A stretch of 5,917 nt of DNA, from positions 1 to 5,917 of the forward strand of contig VGRA01000188.1 in the NCBI GenBank assembly GCA_016875515.1, read 5' to 3'. A program made the position numbers and the translations under genes. This DNA comes from Deltaproteobacteria bacterium. GTDB taxonomy: Bacteria > Myxococcota > Myxococcia > Myxococcales > Myxococcaceae. The stretch's first letter is position 1, and each line of letters opens with the position of its first letter. Below, piece after piece: positions 1 through 5,829 of the stretch. The notes beneath the pieces are model-generated. The model saw nothing but the letters and a program-made list of their open reading frames with translations, searched no databases and was not told the origin of the DNA.

Positions 1-837
1 CACCCCGCAGGCGCGCGCCTCCGCGGCGGCCCGCCCCGCCCAGTCGTTGCCCAGCCCCAGCACCCACACCACGTCCAGCGCCTGCAGCCAGCGCACGAAG
101 GCCTCGCCGGACTGGTAGCCCGCGAAGCGGACTGCGGCCCCGAGCCCGGCGTCGGCCACCTGCGCGCGCAGCGCAGGCCCAAGTTCCCCGTCCCCCACCA
201 GCACCAGGCGGGCCCCCGGCATGGCCTCCCGCAGCCGCCGGAAGGCCTCCAGCCCCACCGCGTGCCGCCGGCTGGCCTTGAAGGTGGACACCATGCCCAC
301 GAGCGGCGCCCCCTCCACGCCGAGCGCCGCACGCAACGCCGCGCGGTCCGCGGGCGGTGAGAAGCCGGCGCGCACCAGGGGCGGCAGCACCAGGGCCGGG
401 GTCCGTCCCAGCACCGGCAGGAGCTGCTCGCAGGGAACCGTCCAGCCATCCGCCCCGGGCATCAGCCGCCGCACCGAGCGCGGGGCATGGAGGGACCGCA
501 CCAGCCGCGCGCCCGCTGGCCGCGCCCAGGCGGCCAGGAGGTGATCATGGCTGAAGTGCGCGTGCACCACGTCCACGGCGCGCCTCCGGAGGCGCCGCGC
601 ATCCCGCAGCCAGTCCCACAGGGTTCCCTTCACCGAGAGCCCGAGCCCGCCTTCGTCCAGCAGCCCCAGCGCGCGCAGGCGCGGGGCGGCCAGCTCTTCG
701 GCCGCGGCCTCCGCGCGGGTGACGTCCACCGCCACGGACACCTCGTGCCCCAGCGCCCGCTGCGCGAGCGCCAGCTGCGCCACCCCGTCCGCCGGCCCGC
801 TGTAGAACGGGCTTGCAAGCAGGTGGAGGATCCTCAT
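1..837 (-). CDS. Family-4-type (GT-B) glycosyltransferase, 3' end cut by window edge
   Basis: Predicted cytoplasmic or membrane-associated sugar transferase. The 279 residues visible begin MRILHLLASPFYSGPADGV, the usual N-terminal beta strand and Gly-rich loop of the GT-B fold. An N-terminal acceptor-side domain runs to about residue 150 (VHAHFSHDH at 91-99). The C-terminal nucleotide-sugar domain starts near residue 165, with GMVSTFK at 181-187, LVLVGDGE at 211-218 and a final helix ending AAAEARACGV. The usual EX7E pair appears as D265 and E273, so the first Glu is replaced by Asp. About 80-100 residues should lie beyond position 1. The ATG at 835-837 overlaps the stop of the upstream glycosyltransferase as ATGA, and GGGAG at 846-850 is spaced 8 bases from it, so the start is well supported. 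The two genes are probably co-translated. Donor and acceptor cannot be named from the sequence. Confidence 0.88.
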   Translation of the reverse strand, partial: MRILHLLASPFYSGPADGVAQLALAQRALGHEVSVAVDVTRAEAAAEELAAPRLRALGLLDEGGLGLSVKGTLWDWLRDARRLRRRAVDVVHAHFSHDHLLAAWARPAGARLVRSLHAPRSVRRLMPGADGWTVPCEQLLPVLGRTPALVLPPLVRAGFSPPADRAALRAALGVEGAPLVGMVSTFKASRRHAVGLEAFRRLREAMPGARLVLVGDGELGPALRAQVADAGLGAAVRFAGYQSGEAFVRWLQALDVVWVLGLGNDWAGRAAAEARACGV

Positions 838-1838
838 CCCCCCAGCTCCCGGTACAGGGAGGCGAGCGCCGCCACCTCGCGGTCAATGCCGAACCGCGCC
901 CGGGCCTCCTCCGCCGCGGCGTCCCCCACCGCGCGCGCCCGGGCCGGGTCCGCGCACAGCATCTCCAGGATGCCGGCCAGCCCCTTCACGTCCCCGGGCT
1001 CGAACAGGAACCCCGTCCGGCCGTCCTCCACGAGCGACGGGAAGTCACTCACGCGCGACGCCACCACGCAGCACCCGCTGGCCAGCCCCTCCAGAAACGC
1101 GAGCGACAGCCCCTCGGCGTGGGACGGCTGCACCAGCACCGTCAACCCCTGGTACCACGGCACCACGTCCGCCTGCTCCCCCACCAACTCCAGCCGCGGC
1201 GAGGCGAGCCCGGCGGCAAACGGCCCATCCGGGCCGAGCGCCTGCCCCACCAGCACGCCGTGCCAGTCCGGGTGGCGGACCGCCACCTGCGCCCAGGCCG
1301 TGGCGAAGTCCCCCTGCCCCTTGGCCGGGCGGATGCGCCCCACCACGCCCAGCCCGTACCGCCCCCCGCGCCCCAGCGCGCGCCACGCCGTGGCCCGGTC
1401 CGCCGGGGGACGGAAGCGGTGGAGGTCCACCCCGTGGGGCACCACCGTGGAGGGCAGCCCCACCGCGCGGGCAATCTCCGCGGTCAGGGACACCACCCGG
1501 TCCGACAGACCCATGCACAGCCGCGTGGGCCAGCTGGGCGGGTGCGAGGCGTGGCGCGTGTAGACGAGCCGTAGGTCCGCGCCCAATGCGCGCAGCACCC
1601 AGCCGGCGAGCAGTTCGTTGTTGCGGTGGGCGTGCCACACCACGGGCTCGCGGCAGGCCCGCCGCCACAGCTCCGCCCAGCCCAGCCGTGGAAGCGCCTC
1701 CCGCAGGGCCCGGCCGTACAGCCCGCTCTCCAGCACGCACGCCTCCCCGTGCGCAGCAAGCGCAGGCACCACGGACTCCACGTGGCGGGTGACGCCGGTG
1801 CGGCGGCGGTGCAGGTGGGGGTGGACGACGAGCGGCAC
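834..1838 (-). CDS. Family-4-type glycosyltransferase, resembling LpcC-like LPS-core transferases
   Basis: Intact 334-residue GT-B sugar transferase, normal length for family 4. Seen: an N-terminus with HRRRTGVTRHVE (10-21), then VVWHAHRNNELLAGW (66-80) and TVVPHGVDLHRF (131-142) at the inter-domain hinge. The donor domain carries GVVGRIRPAKGQGD (164-177), with Arg168 and Lys173 in the usual phosphate-binding positions, and a canonical EX7E motif at E242 and E250 followed by a GLASGCCVVAS loop. From memory of the family, the 'RRTGVT', 'HAHRNNE' and 'VVPHGVD' stretches resemble LpcC-like lipopolysaccharide-core mannosyltransferases, so a role in LPS or other surface glycan assembly is inferred; the sugar is not proven. 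The start is GTG (1838-1836); the ribosome site is weak (AAGG about 15 bases upstream). The stop overlaps the next gene's ATG, making a two-gene unit. Confidence 0.9.
   Translation of the reverse strand: MPLVVHPHLHRRRTGVTRHVESVVPALAAHGEACVLESGLYGRALREALPRLGWAELWRRACREPVVWHAHRNNELLAGWVLRALGADLRLVYTRHASHPPSWPTRLCMGLSDRVVSLTAEIARAVGLPSTVVPHGVDLHRFRPPADRATAWRALGRGGRYGLGVVGRIRPAKGQGDFATAWAQVAVRHPDWHGVLVGQALGPDGPFAAGLASPRLELVGEQADVVPWYQGLTVLVQPSHAEGLSLAFLEGLASGCCVVASRVSDFPSLVEDGRTGFLFEPGDVKGLAGILEMLCADPARARAVGDAAAEEARARFGIDREVAALASLYRELGG
846..850 (-). promoter_or_regulatory. Ribosome binding site GGGAG for the downstream glycosyltransferase
   Basis: GGGAG on the minus strand lies 8 bases before the ATG at 837-835, inside the last codons of the upstream glycosyltransferase. 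Together with the ATGA overlap it supports this start and translational coupling of the two genes. Confidence 0.55.
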
Positions 1839-1959
1839 GGGAACGTCCGGAGACCTTACCCGTCCTTGTCTCCCATGGGGTCGCCCGCGGGGGCGGGCGC
1901 CAGGGTCAGGGCAGCGGCGCGTGGACGGCGTCCACCCTGGTGCGGGCCCTGGCGGTGAC
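1839..1959 (-). other. Structured intergenic spacer with inverted repeats, possible terminator region
   Basis: The 121 bases between the lipoprotein stop and the GTG of the glycosyltransferase hold no gene but several strong inverted repeats: GTGGAC/GTCCAC at 1921-1926 and 1930-1935 (3-base loop); CGCCCGC/GCGGGCG at 1882-1888 and 1893-1899 (4-base loop); CGCCAGGG/CCCTGGCG at 1898-1905 and 1947-1954, of which the left arm could instead pair with ACCCTGG at 1934-1940; and GGAGAC/GTCTCC at 1849-1854 and 1868-1873. None is followed by a T-run on the minus strand, so a classic Rho-independent terminator is not shown. A six-codon ATG...TAA frame (1876-1856) precedes the GTG. I see no convincing promoter for the glycosyltransferase pair. 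Confidence 0.45.
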
Positions 1960-4176
1960 TCAGGGAGTGGCGGTGGTGGAGGCGTTGCGGGGGCGGAAGG
2001 TGCCGGGCGTCATGGCCACGAAGTCCGCCGAGTTGTTGTCGGTGTCCATGCCGTTGCCCCGGGTGCGGTCCGCGCCGGTGGTGGCATGCAGGGACGACGC
2101 CGAGGCAAAGGGGCCAGGCCTGCGCAGGAGCGCCTCCCCGCCGTTCAGCGTGACGGGCGCAGTCTCGAACTGCACCGCGCCCCCGAACCCGACGAAGTCC
2201 ACGTACTTCGGGTTGGACGCCAGCGGCGTGGCCGGCGGGGTGGTGTTGTCCTTCCAGAGCAGCAGCTGGCCGCCCTCCGCCGCCATGTTGAAATTGAAGG
2301 TGAAGTTGGGCGGGACCGAGGTGAAGGAGTAGGTCGCGCCCACGGCGCCGTAGGCCCCGAGCAGGTAGCCGCGGGGGGCGAGTTTCGTGCCCTGGGGGAT
2401 GACGGAATTCGACACCCAGCTCGTGCCGTTGGTCACGTTCCGGTACCAGAGCGTGTACCCGGACACGTCCACCTCGGCGGTGGTGGGGTTGTACAGCTCG
2501 ATGAAGTCATCCGTGTTCCCCAGCGGCCCGTAGCCGCACAGCTGGCTGATGACCACGTGCTGGGCGATGTAGCAGGTGGCCGGCGCGTCACAGGTGGTGC
2601 CGTCCCCGGTGCCGTTGCACACCTGCGTGCCCGGGCAGCCGTTGCTGCCGGTGCAGGCGGCGCCCAGGTCCGCAAGGGCCGGCCCGCCGCACAGCTGGCA
2701 GGCATTCTTCTGCACGTCCGTGCAGACGGTGCCGTCCCCCGCGGCGTTGCAGGCGAGCGTGCTCTGGCAGCCGTTGTCCAGCGTGCAGGCATCCCCCTTC
2801 CCCGTCACCTCCACCCCGCCGCACACCCCGCAGGCGTTCTTCTCCACCGGCGCGCACGTGACGCCGCTTTGCTGGGCGTCACACACCTGCGTGCTTGGAC
2901 AGCCGTTCGGCAGCGTGCAGGAATCCCCGAGCCCGGTGATGGCAGGCCCGGCGCAGAGGCCGCACGCGTTGCGGGGAATCTCCGTGCAGACGGTGTCCGT
3001 GTTGGCGCTGTTGCAGGCGAGCGCGCTGGTGCAGCCCGAGACGGGTGCGCTGCAGGTGCCCCCCAGGCCGGTGATGGCCGGGCCGTCGCACAGCCCGCAG
3101 TCGTTCTTCACCCGCGGGGCGCAGGTGACGCGCGTCTGGTCCGGGTCACACACCCAGGTGCTGGTGCAGTCATTGGGCAGCAGGCAGCTCGCGCCCACGC
3201 CGGACACCAGCGGCCCGCCGCACAGGCCACAGTCGTTGAAGGCCGCCTCGTCCGGGCAGCCCAGGCAGCGCCCCGCGAGGCAGGCGCGCCCGTCCCCGCA
3301 CTCGAGCCGGCTCTGGCACTCGCCGCAGCGTCCGTCCCTGCACACCTGGTCCGTGGCGCACTGGGCGTTCGCGGTGCACGCCGAGCAGACCCCCGCGGTG
3401 CAGGTGAGGCCACCCACGCAGTCCGCCCGCGCCGCGCAGCGCTGGCCCAGGACGCAGCGCGGGCAGGGGCCTCCACAGTCCACGTCCGTCTCCCCCTGGT
3501 TCTGGAGGCCATCCGAGCAGGTGGGCGGGATGCACCGGTGGTCCTGGCAGGTGGACTGGCCCGCGCAGCCGCCGCAGTCCAGCGTCCTCCCGCAGCCGTC
3601 GTCCGCGGTGCCGCACTCCCCCACCACCGCACACGTGCGGCGGATGCAGGTGCAGGCACCGGCCACGCAGCGGTCCGGCGCGGTGCAGGCGGTGTCACAC
3701 CCTCCGCAGTTCGCCGGATCCGCTTGCGTGTCCACGCAGGCCGTCCCGCACTGGACCAGGCCTGCCGCACACGCCCGGTCCGCGCGGCCGGACACCGACA
3801 CCGCGAGTTCCGGGGCGTTGTTGGCGTCCGATTGGACAATCCACTGGGCGCCGTCCGCCCCTTCCAGCGCGGGCGCGGTGTAGGTGAGCTCCACGGCCAC
3901 GCGCTCGCCCGGGGCCAGCTGTGCAGGGAGGGCACCGGCCGTGAACGCGTCGCGCGCGCCACCCCGGAAGCGGGTCCCGGCGAAGGTGAGGATGGATTGC
4001 CCCTCGTTCACCAGGGTGACCGGGAGCGTCCGCGCAGTGCCGGCCTTCACCGCCCCGAAGTCCACCGCCAGCGGCTCGGCGGCAATGGCCGGCCGGGCAC
4101 GCCCCACGCGGCTGCCCTCCGAGCACGAGGTGGCAAGACACAGCAGGAACGTGGCAGCGAGGGCGTGTGTGTGCAT
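1960..4176 (-). CDS. Predicted lipoprotein: anchor-D Ig-like domain, Cys-rich region, six-Cys repeats, lamin-tail domain
   Basis: 738-residue envelope protein. The ATG at 4176-4174 gives a short hydrophobic signal (AATFLLCLATSC) with Cys18 as the likely lipidated residue; Ala at -3 is a weak lipobox. A GTG at 4209 would add 11 residues and two arginines to the n-region and cannot be excluded; neither start has a good ribosome site. Domains in order: an Ig-like 'choice-of-anchor D'/ASPM-SPD-2-Hydin type domain (about 31-132, AVDFGAVKAGT); a Cys-rich linker (136-307) including a CxxxCVDTxxDPxNCGGC unit and a DVDCGGPCPRC unit; five six-Cys repeats (316-535); and a C-terminal lamin-tail domain (about 536-735, DDFIELYNPT at 556-565, DNNSADF at 713-719). 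By hand count 65 Cys fall between residues 136 and 547, pointing to a disulfide-bonded extracytoplasmic stalk. Its role is unknown; adhesion or surface display is inference. No enzyme motif is visible. Confidence 0.9.
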   Translation of the reverse strand: MHTHALAATFLLCLATSCSEGSRVGRARPAIAAEPLAVDFGAVKAGTARTLPVTLVNEGQSILTFAGTRFRGGARDAFTAGALPAQLAPGERVAVELTYTAPALEGADGAQWIVQSDANNAPELAVSVSGRADRACAAGLVQCGTACVDTQADPANCGGCDTACTAPDRCVAGACTCIRRTCAVVGECGTADDGCGRTLDCGGCAGQSTCQDHRCIPPTCSDGLQNQGETDVDCGGPCPRCVLGQRCAARADCVGGLTCTAGVCSACTANAQCATDQVCRDGRCGECQSRLECGDGRACLAGRCLGCPDEAAFNDCGLCGGPLVSGVGASCLLPNDCTSTWVCDPDQTRVTCAPRVKNDCGLCDGPAITGLGGTCSAPVSGCTSALACNSANTDTVCTEIPRNACGLCAGPAITGLGDSCTLPNGCPSTQVCDAQQSGVTCAPVEKNACGVCGGVEVTGKGDACTLDNGCQSTLACNAAGDGTVCTDVQKNACQLCGGPALADLGAACTGSNGCPGTQVCNGTGDGTTCDAPATCYIAQHVVISQLCGYGPLGNTDDFIELYNPTTAEVDVSGYTLWYRNVTNGTSWVSNSVIPQGTKLAPRGYLLGAYGAVGATYSFTSVPPNFTFNFNMAAEGGQLLLWKDNTTPPATPLASNPKYVDFVGFGGAVQFETAPVTLNGGEALLRRPGPFASASSLHATTGADRTRGNGMDTDNNSADFVAMTPGTFRPRNASTTATP
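2572..3231 (-). repeat. Five tandem 44-45-residue six-cysteine repeats inside the lipoprotein
   Basis: The repeats start at Cys316, 360, 405, 449 and 493 and share the spacing C-x2-C-x11-C-x5-C-x5-C-x8-C-x7; repeat 2 has x6 at the fourth Cys and the last repeat ends with x5. Most units open with CGLCxGP and close with a (K/R)N pair before the next unit. Repeats 1 and 3 share VCD...VTCAP in their second half, whereas repeats 2 and 4 share LACN...TVCT, so the array reads as an A-B-A-B pair plus a mixed fifth unit. Six regularly spaced Cys per unit suggest three internal disulfides each; this is inference. Confidence 0.85.
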
Positions 4177-4185
4177 GTCGGAAGA

Positions 4186-4217
4186 CCGGGGAGTGAGGCG
4201 TGCGCACACTCCCCCGG
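4186..4217 (-). other. Hairpin between the DoxX-like gene and the lipoprotein start
   Basis: GGGGAGTG at 4188-4195 pairs perfectly with CACTCCCC at 4207-4214 around an 11-base loop; allowing one bulged base (4215), CC at 4186-4187 and GG at 4216-4217 extend the stem. It begins 10 bases upstream of the ATG at 4176 and lies about 30 bases after the DoxX-like stop. No T-run follows on the minus strand, so it may be a weak terminator, an mRNA-stabilising structure, or a leader fold that affects lipoprotein translation. It also contains the alternative GTG start at 4209. Confidence 0.5.
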
Positions 4218-4245
4218 AACCGGGCGCTGCCGCAACCTTCCTTCC

Positions 4246-4593
4246 TTAGCGGACGAGCGGCAGGAGCGCGCGCAGCCTCGGCTCGCGGAGCAGCGATGCC
4301 ACCCAGCCCACGGCGCCCAGCACCGCGGTCCGGGGCACGGCGAAGATGACCGCGCACGCCAGTTCCAGCGCGCCGAGCATGGGCACCGTGGAGGCCTGGA
4401 AGCCCAGCTTCCGGGCCAGCATCTCCACCACGGGGGCCTGGGAGGTGAGCTTCCCGGCCGCGCTGGCGGCGAGCATGAACACGAAGAGGCCGGAGAGGAT
4501 CCTGCCCGCGAGCGTCAGCCTGGGGGTCTGTTCAATGGGCCCGGGGTATGTCCGCTTGGACGCCCGGTGTCCAACCCCGAACCTCCAGGACAT
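4246..4593 (-). CDS. DoxX-like small membrane protein, apparently missing helices 3-4
   Basis: Open frame of 115 residues ending in TAA at 4248-4246. After an odd N-terminus comes TPRLTLAGRILSGLFVFMLA (23-42) with a first membrane helix (about 30-46), then a conserved KLGF-type linker and a second helix at 70-86. PRTAVLGAV follows at 87-95 and then runs straight into a cytoplasmic-style tail, REPRLRALLPL (103-113). From memory of DoxX-like (DoxX_2) proteins, PRTAVLGA normally leads into a third helix (GYLGGA.. region) and a fourth before such a tail, so about 35-45 residues seem to be missing in frame near 4274-4310. The ATG at 4593 has no ribosome site and lies inside the upstream glycosyltransferase frame; the family-like sequence begins only near residue 20, so the true start is uncertain. 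Function in this family is poorly defined (often redox or quinone linked). Probably non-functional if the gap is real. Confidence 0.6.
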   Translation of the reverse strand: MSWRFGVGHRASKRTYPGPIEQTPRLTLAGRILSGLFVFMLAASAAGKLTSQAPVVEMLARKLGFQASTVPMLGALELACAVIFAVPRTAVLGAVGWVASLLREPRLRALLPLVR

Positions 4594-5352
4594 CGCCACG
4601 GCCGCGGGGCCGGTGGGGCCGCCGCCACCGCGCGCGGCCTCCCGTCCAGCTCCGCGCAGATGGACAGCAGCGCGTCCACCCGGTGGGAACAGGTGTGGCG
4701 CGCATGGGCGGAGAGGCGCAGCGCCCTCACCGGCTCCACGAGGAACGCCTGCAGCTGCGCCGTGCGCTCCTCGTCCCCCCAGTTGCCCACCCAGGCGAGA
4801 TCGCGCTCCGCCGTCACGGCGGGCTGCGGCCCGAAGCGCCGCACGTCTGCCGCCTCGTGCCACGTCCAGGCCCGCGCCGCCCAGCCCCGGTCCACGTACA
4901 ACCGCCGGATGATCTCCCCGTGGGCGAGCACGCCGTCGCAGTGGCGCAAGTCGCAGCGGGCCATCTCCTCCGGCGCGGTGACGGCGCGGTGGTGGGTGTC
5001 ATGGAAGAACAGCCGCCGTGCCGCGCGCGGTGCTCGCCCACGCGGCGCACGAGCTCCGGCGCGCTCCACTCGTGGACCAGCACCACGTCCGCCCCGTCCA
5101 GCGCCTGGGACAGGTCCATCGTGGGCAGGTCGTACGTCCGGGCGTTGAGCCCCGGGTAGGCCCGCGCACAGGCCTCGAACGCCGAGACCCCCGCGTCCGC
5201 CACCAGGTTCTGCGCGCTCCAGCCGTCCGCGGGCTCCCACGCCTCCACGGCGTGGCCGCGCGCGCGCAACTCCGACAGCCCCCCCTCAGCAAGTGGGCGT
5301 TGCCGTGGTTCCAGTCCGAGCGGAGCGAGTGGGTGAAGACGACGAAGCGCGC
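4515..5352 (-). pseudogene. CgeB-like glycosyltransferase, broken by frameshifts and an internal deletion
   Basis: Three frame pieces read as one GT-B type transferase resembling the CgeB/Glyco_trans_1_2 group. Piece 1 (5352 to about 5286): RFVVFTHSLRSDWNHGNAHL, a typical start. Piece 2 (about 5278-5015): LSELRARGHAVEAWEPAD, then ARTYDLPTMDL and VVLVHEWSAPELVRRVGEH. Piece 3 (about 5012-4640): LFFHDTHHRAVTAPEEMA, AWTWHEAADVRRF, WVGNWGDEER, then LSAHA joined directly to RHTCSHRVDALLSICAEL. Pieces 1 and 2 are separated by a one-base shift at a G7 tract (5279-5285), and 2 and 3 by another at about 5012. The LSAHA/RHTC join (about 4700) skips the region that normally carries the donor-binding half, roughly 120 residues by comparison with a usual length of about 360. 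The last 40 codons to the stop at 4515 are Pro/Gly-rich and unlike the family. Longest uninterrupted frames are 4515-5240 and 4814-5803. A functional enzyme is unlikely as written. Confidence 0.7.
4556..4574. repeat. Perfect inverted repeat TTGGAC-7-GTCCAA
   Basis: TTGGAC at 4556-4561 and GTCCAA at 4569-4574 form a 6-base stem around a 7-base loop. It sits where the CgeB-like frame loses family resemblance and just upstream of the recognisable DoxX-like sequence. On the minus strand TTGGAC could act as a -35-like hexamer, with ACATAC 17 bases further on as a poor -10. It could equally be an operator or a leftover terminator stem. Confidence 0.3.
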
Positions 5353-5457
5353 GAGGCGGACCTCCCCCTTGGTTCCCGGTACAGCGCGACCCGGGCGCGG
5401 GCCATGCGCGCCGTCCCCGGACCCCGGCGCCCAGCCTGTCCGCGGTGAGGCGCACCC
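5353..5457 (-). other. Spacer between the oxidoreductase remnant and the CgeB-like pseudogene
   Basis: About 105 bases after the oxidoreductase stop. It holds the GGAGG site described separately and two low-quality open stretches: GTG at 5455 opens a frame that reaches the middle of the CgeB-like pseudogene, and ATG at 5405 opens a short Arg-rich frame. Neither resembles a protein I recognise. No promoter or terminator is evident. Confidence 0.3.
5361..5365 (-). promoter_or_regulatory. Orphan ribosome binding site GGAGG before a GCG codon
   Basis: GGAGG, within GGGGGAGG on the minus strand, lies 8 bases before GCG (5352-5350), which is followed by CGC TTC GTC GTC TTC, the family-typical beginning of the CgeB-like protein. 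There is no ATG, GTG or TTG in this frame between the stop at 5460-5458 and the TTG at 5292. The geometry suggests the original start was GTG (or ATG) at 5352. Confidence 0.4.
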
Positions 5458-5829
5458 TCACCGCGCGTAGACGCGGTCCACCAGGTCCGCGACCTCCACC
5501 AGCGACCGCCCCTCCTCCGCGCCGAAGCGGGAGCACACAGCCAGCCGCTCGGCCCACGCCACCGCGGCCCGCCCGTCCCACGCGTCCGGCGGCGCGGCAA
5601 TCACCTCGCGCCCCGTGCCGCGGTAGCGCTCCACGGTGAAGGCGAAGAAGGAGCCGTCCACGTTGCGCAGCGAGACGCCGCCGCGCGTGCCGTACACCGT
5701 GGCCTCGATGACGGCGCTCGTCGTCCGCTTCCGCCACACAGCACACCCGCGCCGCCCCGGACGCCGCCGGGGCCTTCACCCGGTGGCGCCCCATCCACCC
5801 CACCCCCAGGAAGCCCAGGCCGGCGTCAT
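5458..5829 (-). pseudogene. Gfo/Idh/MocA-type oxidoreductase remnant (N- and C-terminal ends only)
   Basis: The ATG at 5829-5827 (ATGACGCCG) is followed, one base out of frame, by LGFLGVGWMGRHRVKA (from 5818), a Rossmann dinucleotide-binding start with a GxGxxG motif, then a second strand (ARVCCVAEADDERR). At about 5713-5725 the reading changes frame and jumps to VIEATVYGTRGGVSLRNVDG, then FTVERYRGTGREV and a C-terminus EGRSLVEVADLVDRVYAR ending in TGA at 5460-5458. These are the last sheet strands and C-terminal helix of a sugar-type oxidoreductase. Members are usually 310-350 residues; only about 125 are present, so the catalytic core with its EKP-type motif (some 190 residues) is absent. 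The longest uninterrupted piece is 5458-5739. The intact ancestor would oxidise or reduce a (nucleotide-)sugar with NAD(P); this copy cannot. It lies just upstream of the CgeB-like remnant, consistent with a sugar-modifying operon. Confidence 0.65.

Noticed and set aside
487..1574. Long plus-strand open frames opposite the two glycosyltransferases
   Set aside because: The minus-strand frames show clear GT-B motifs over their full length; the plus-strand ones are low-complexity and Arg/His/Pro-rich.
1856..1876. Six-codon leader frame upstream of the GTG glycosyltransferase start
   Set aside because: No ribosome site and no attenuation-type codon run; it is likely chance.
2572..3231. CRISPR-like array
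   Set aside because: The period is about 132 bases, the units diverge at DNA level and are coding in frame throughout, so these are protein repeats.
2576..3883. Plus-strand open frame of 435 codons with a periodic sequence
   Set aside because: Its periodicity is the mirror of the six-Cys repeats in the lipoprotein on the minus strand; no domain or ribosome site of its own.
4177..4209. Extended lipoprotein start at GTG 4209
   Set aside because: It would give a more basic n-region, but the Gly-rich stretch abuts the GTG with no spacing and the codon lies inside a hairpin. I kept ATG 4176 and noted the alternative.
4236..4247. AAGGAAGGAAGG triplet repeat just after the DoxX-like stop
   Set aside because: It resembles stacked ribosome sites, but it is about 60 bases from the nearest start (ATG 4176) and about 27 from the alternative GTG 4209, so it probably does not serve initiation.
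1618..5148. Plus-strand open frame of 1176 codons antisense to several genes
   Set aside because: It runs across gene boundaries, a spacer and pseudogenes on the other strand, is Arg/Ala/Gly/His-rich with no recognisable domain, and is what very high G+C third positions produce in mirror frames.
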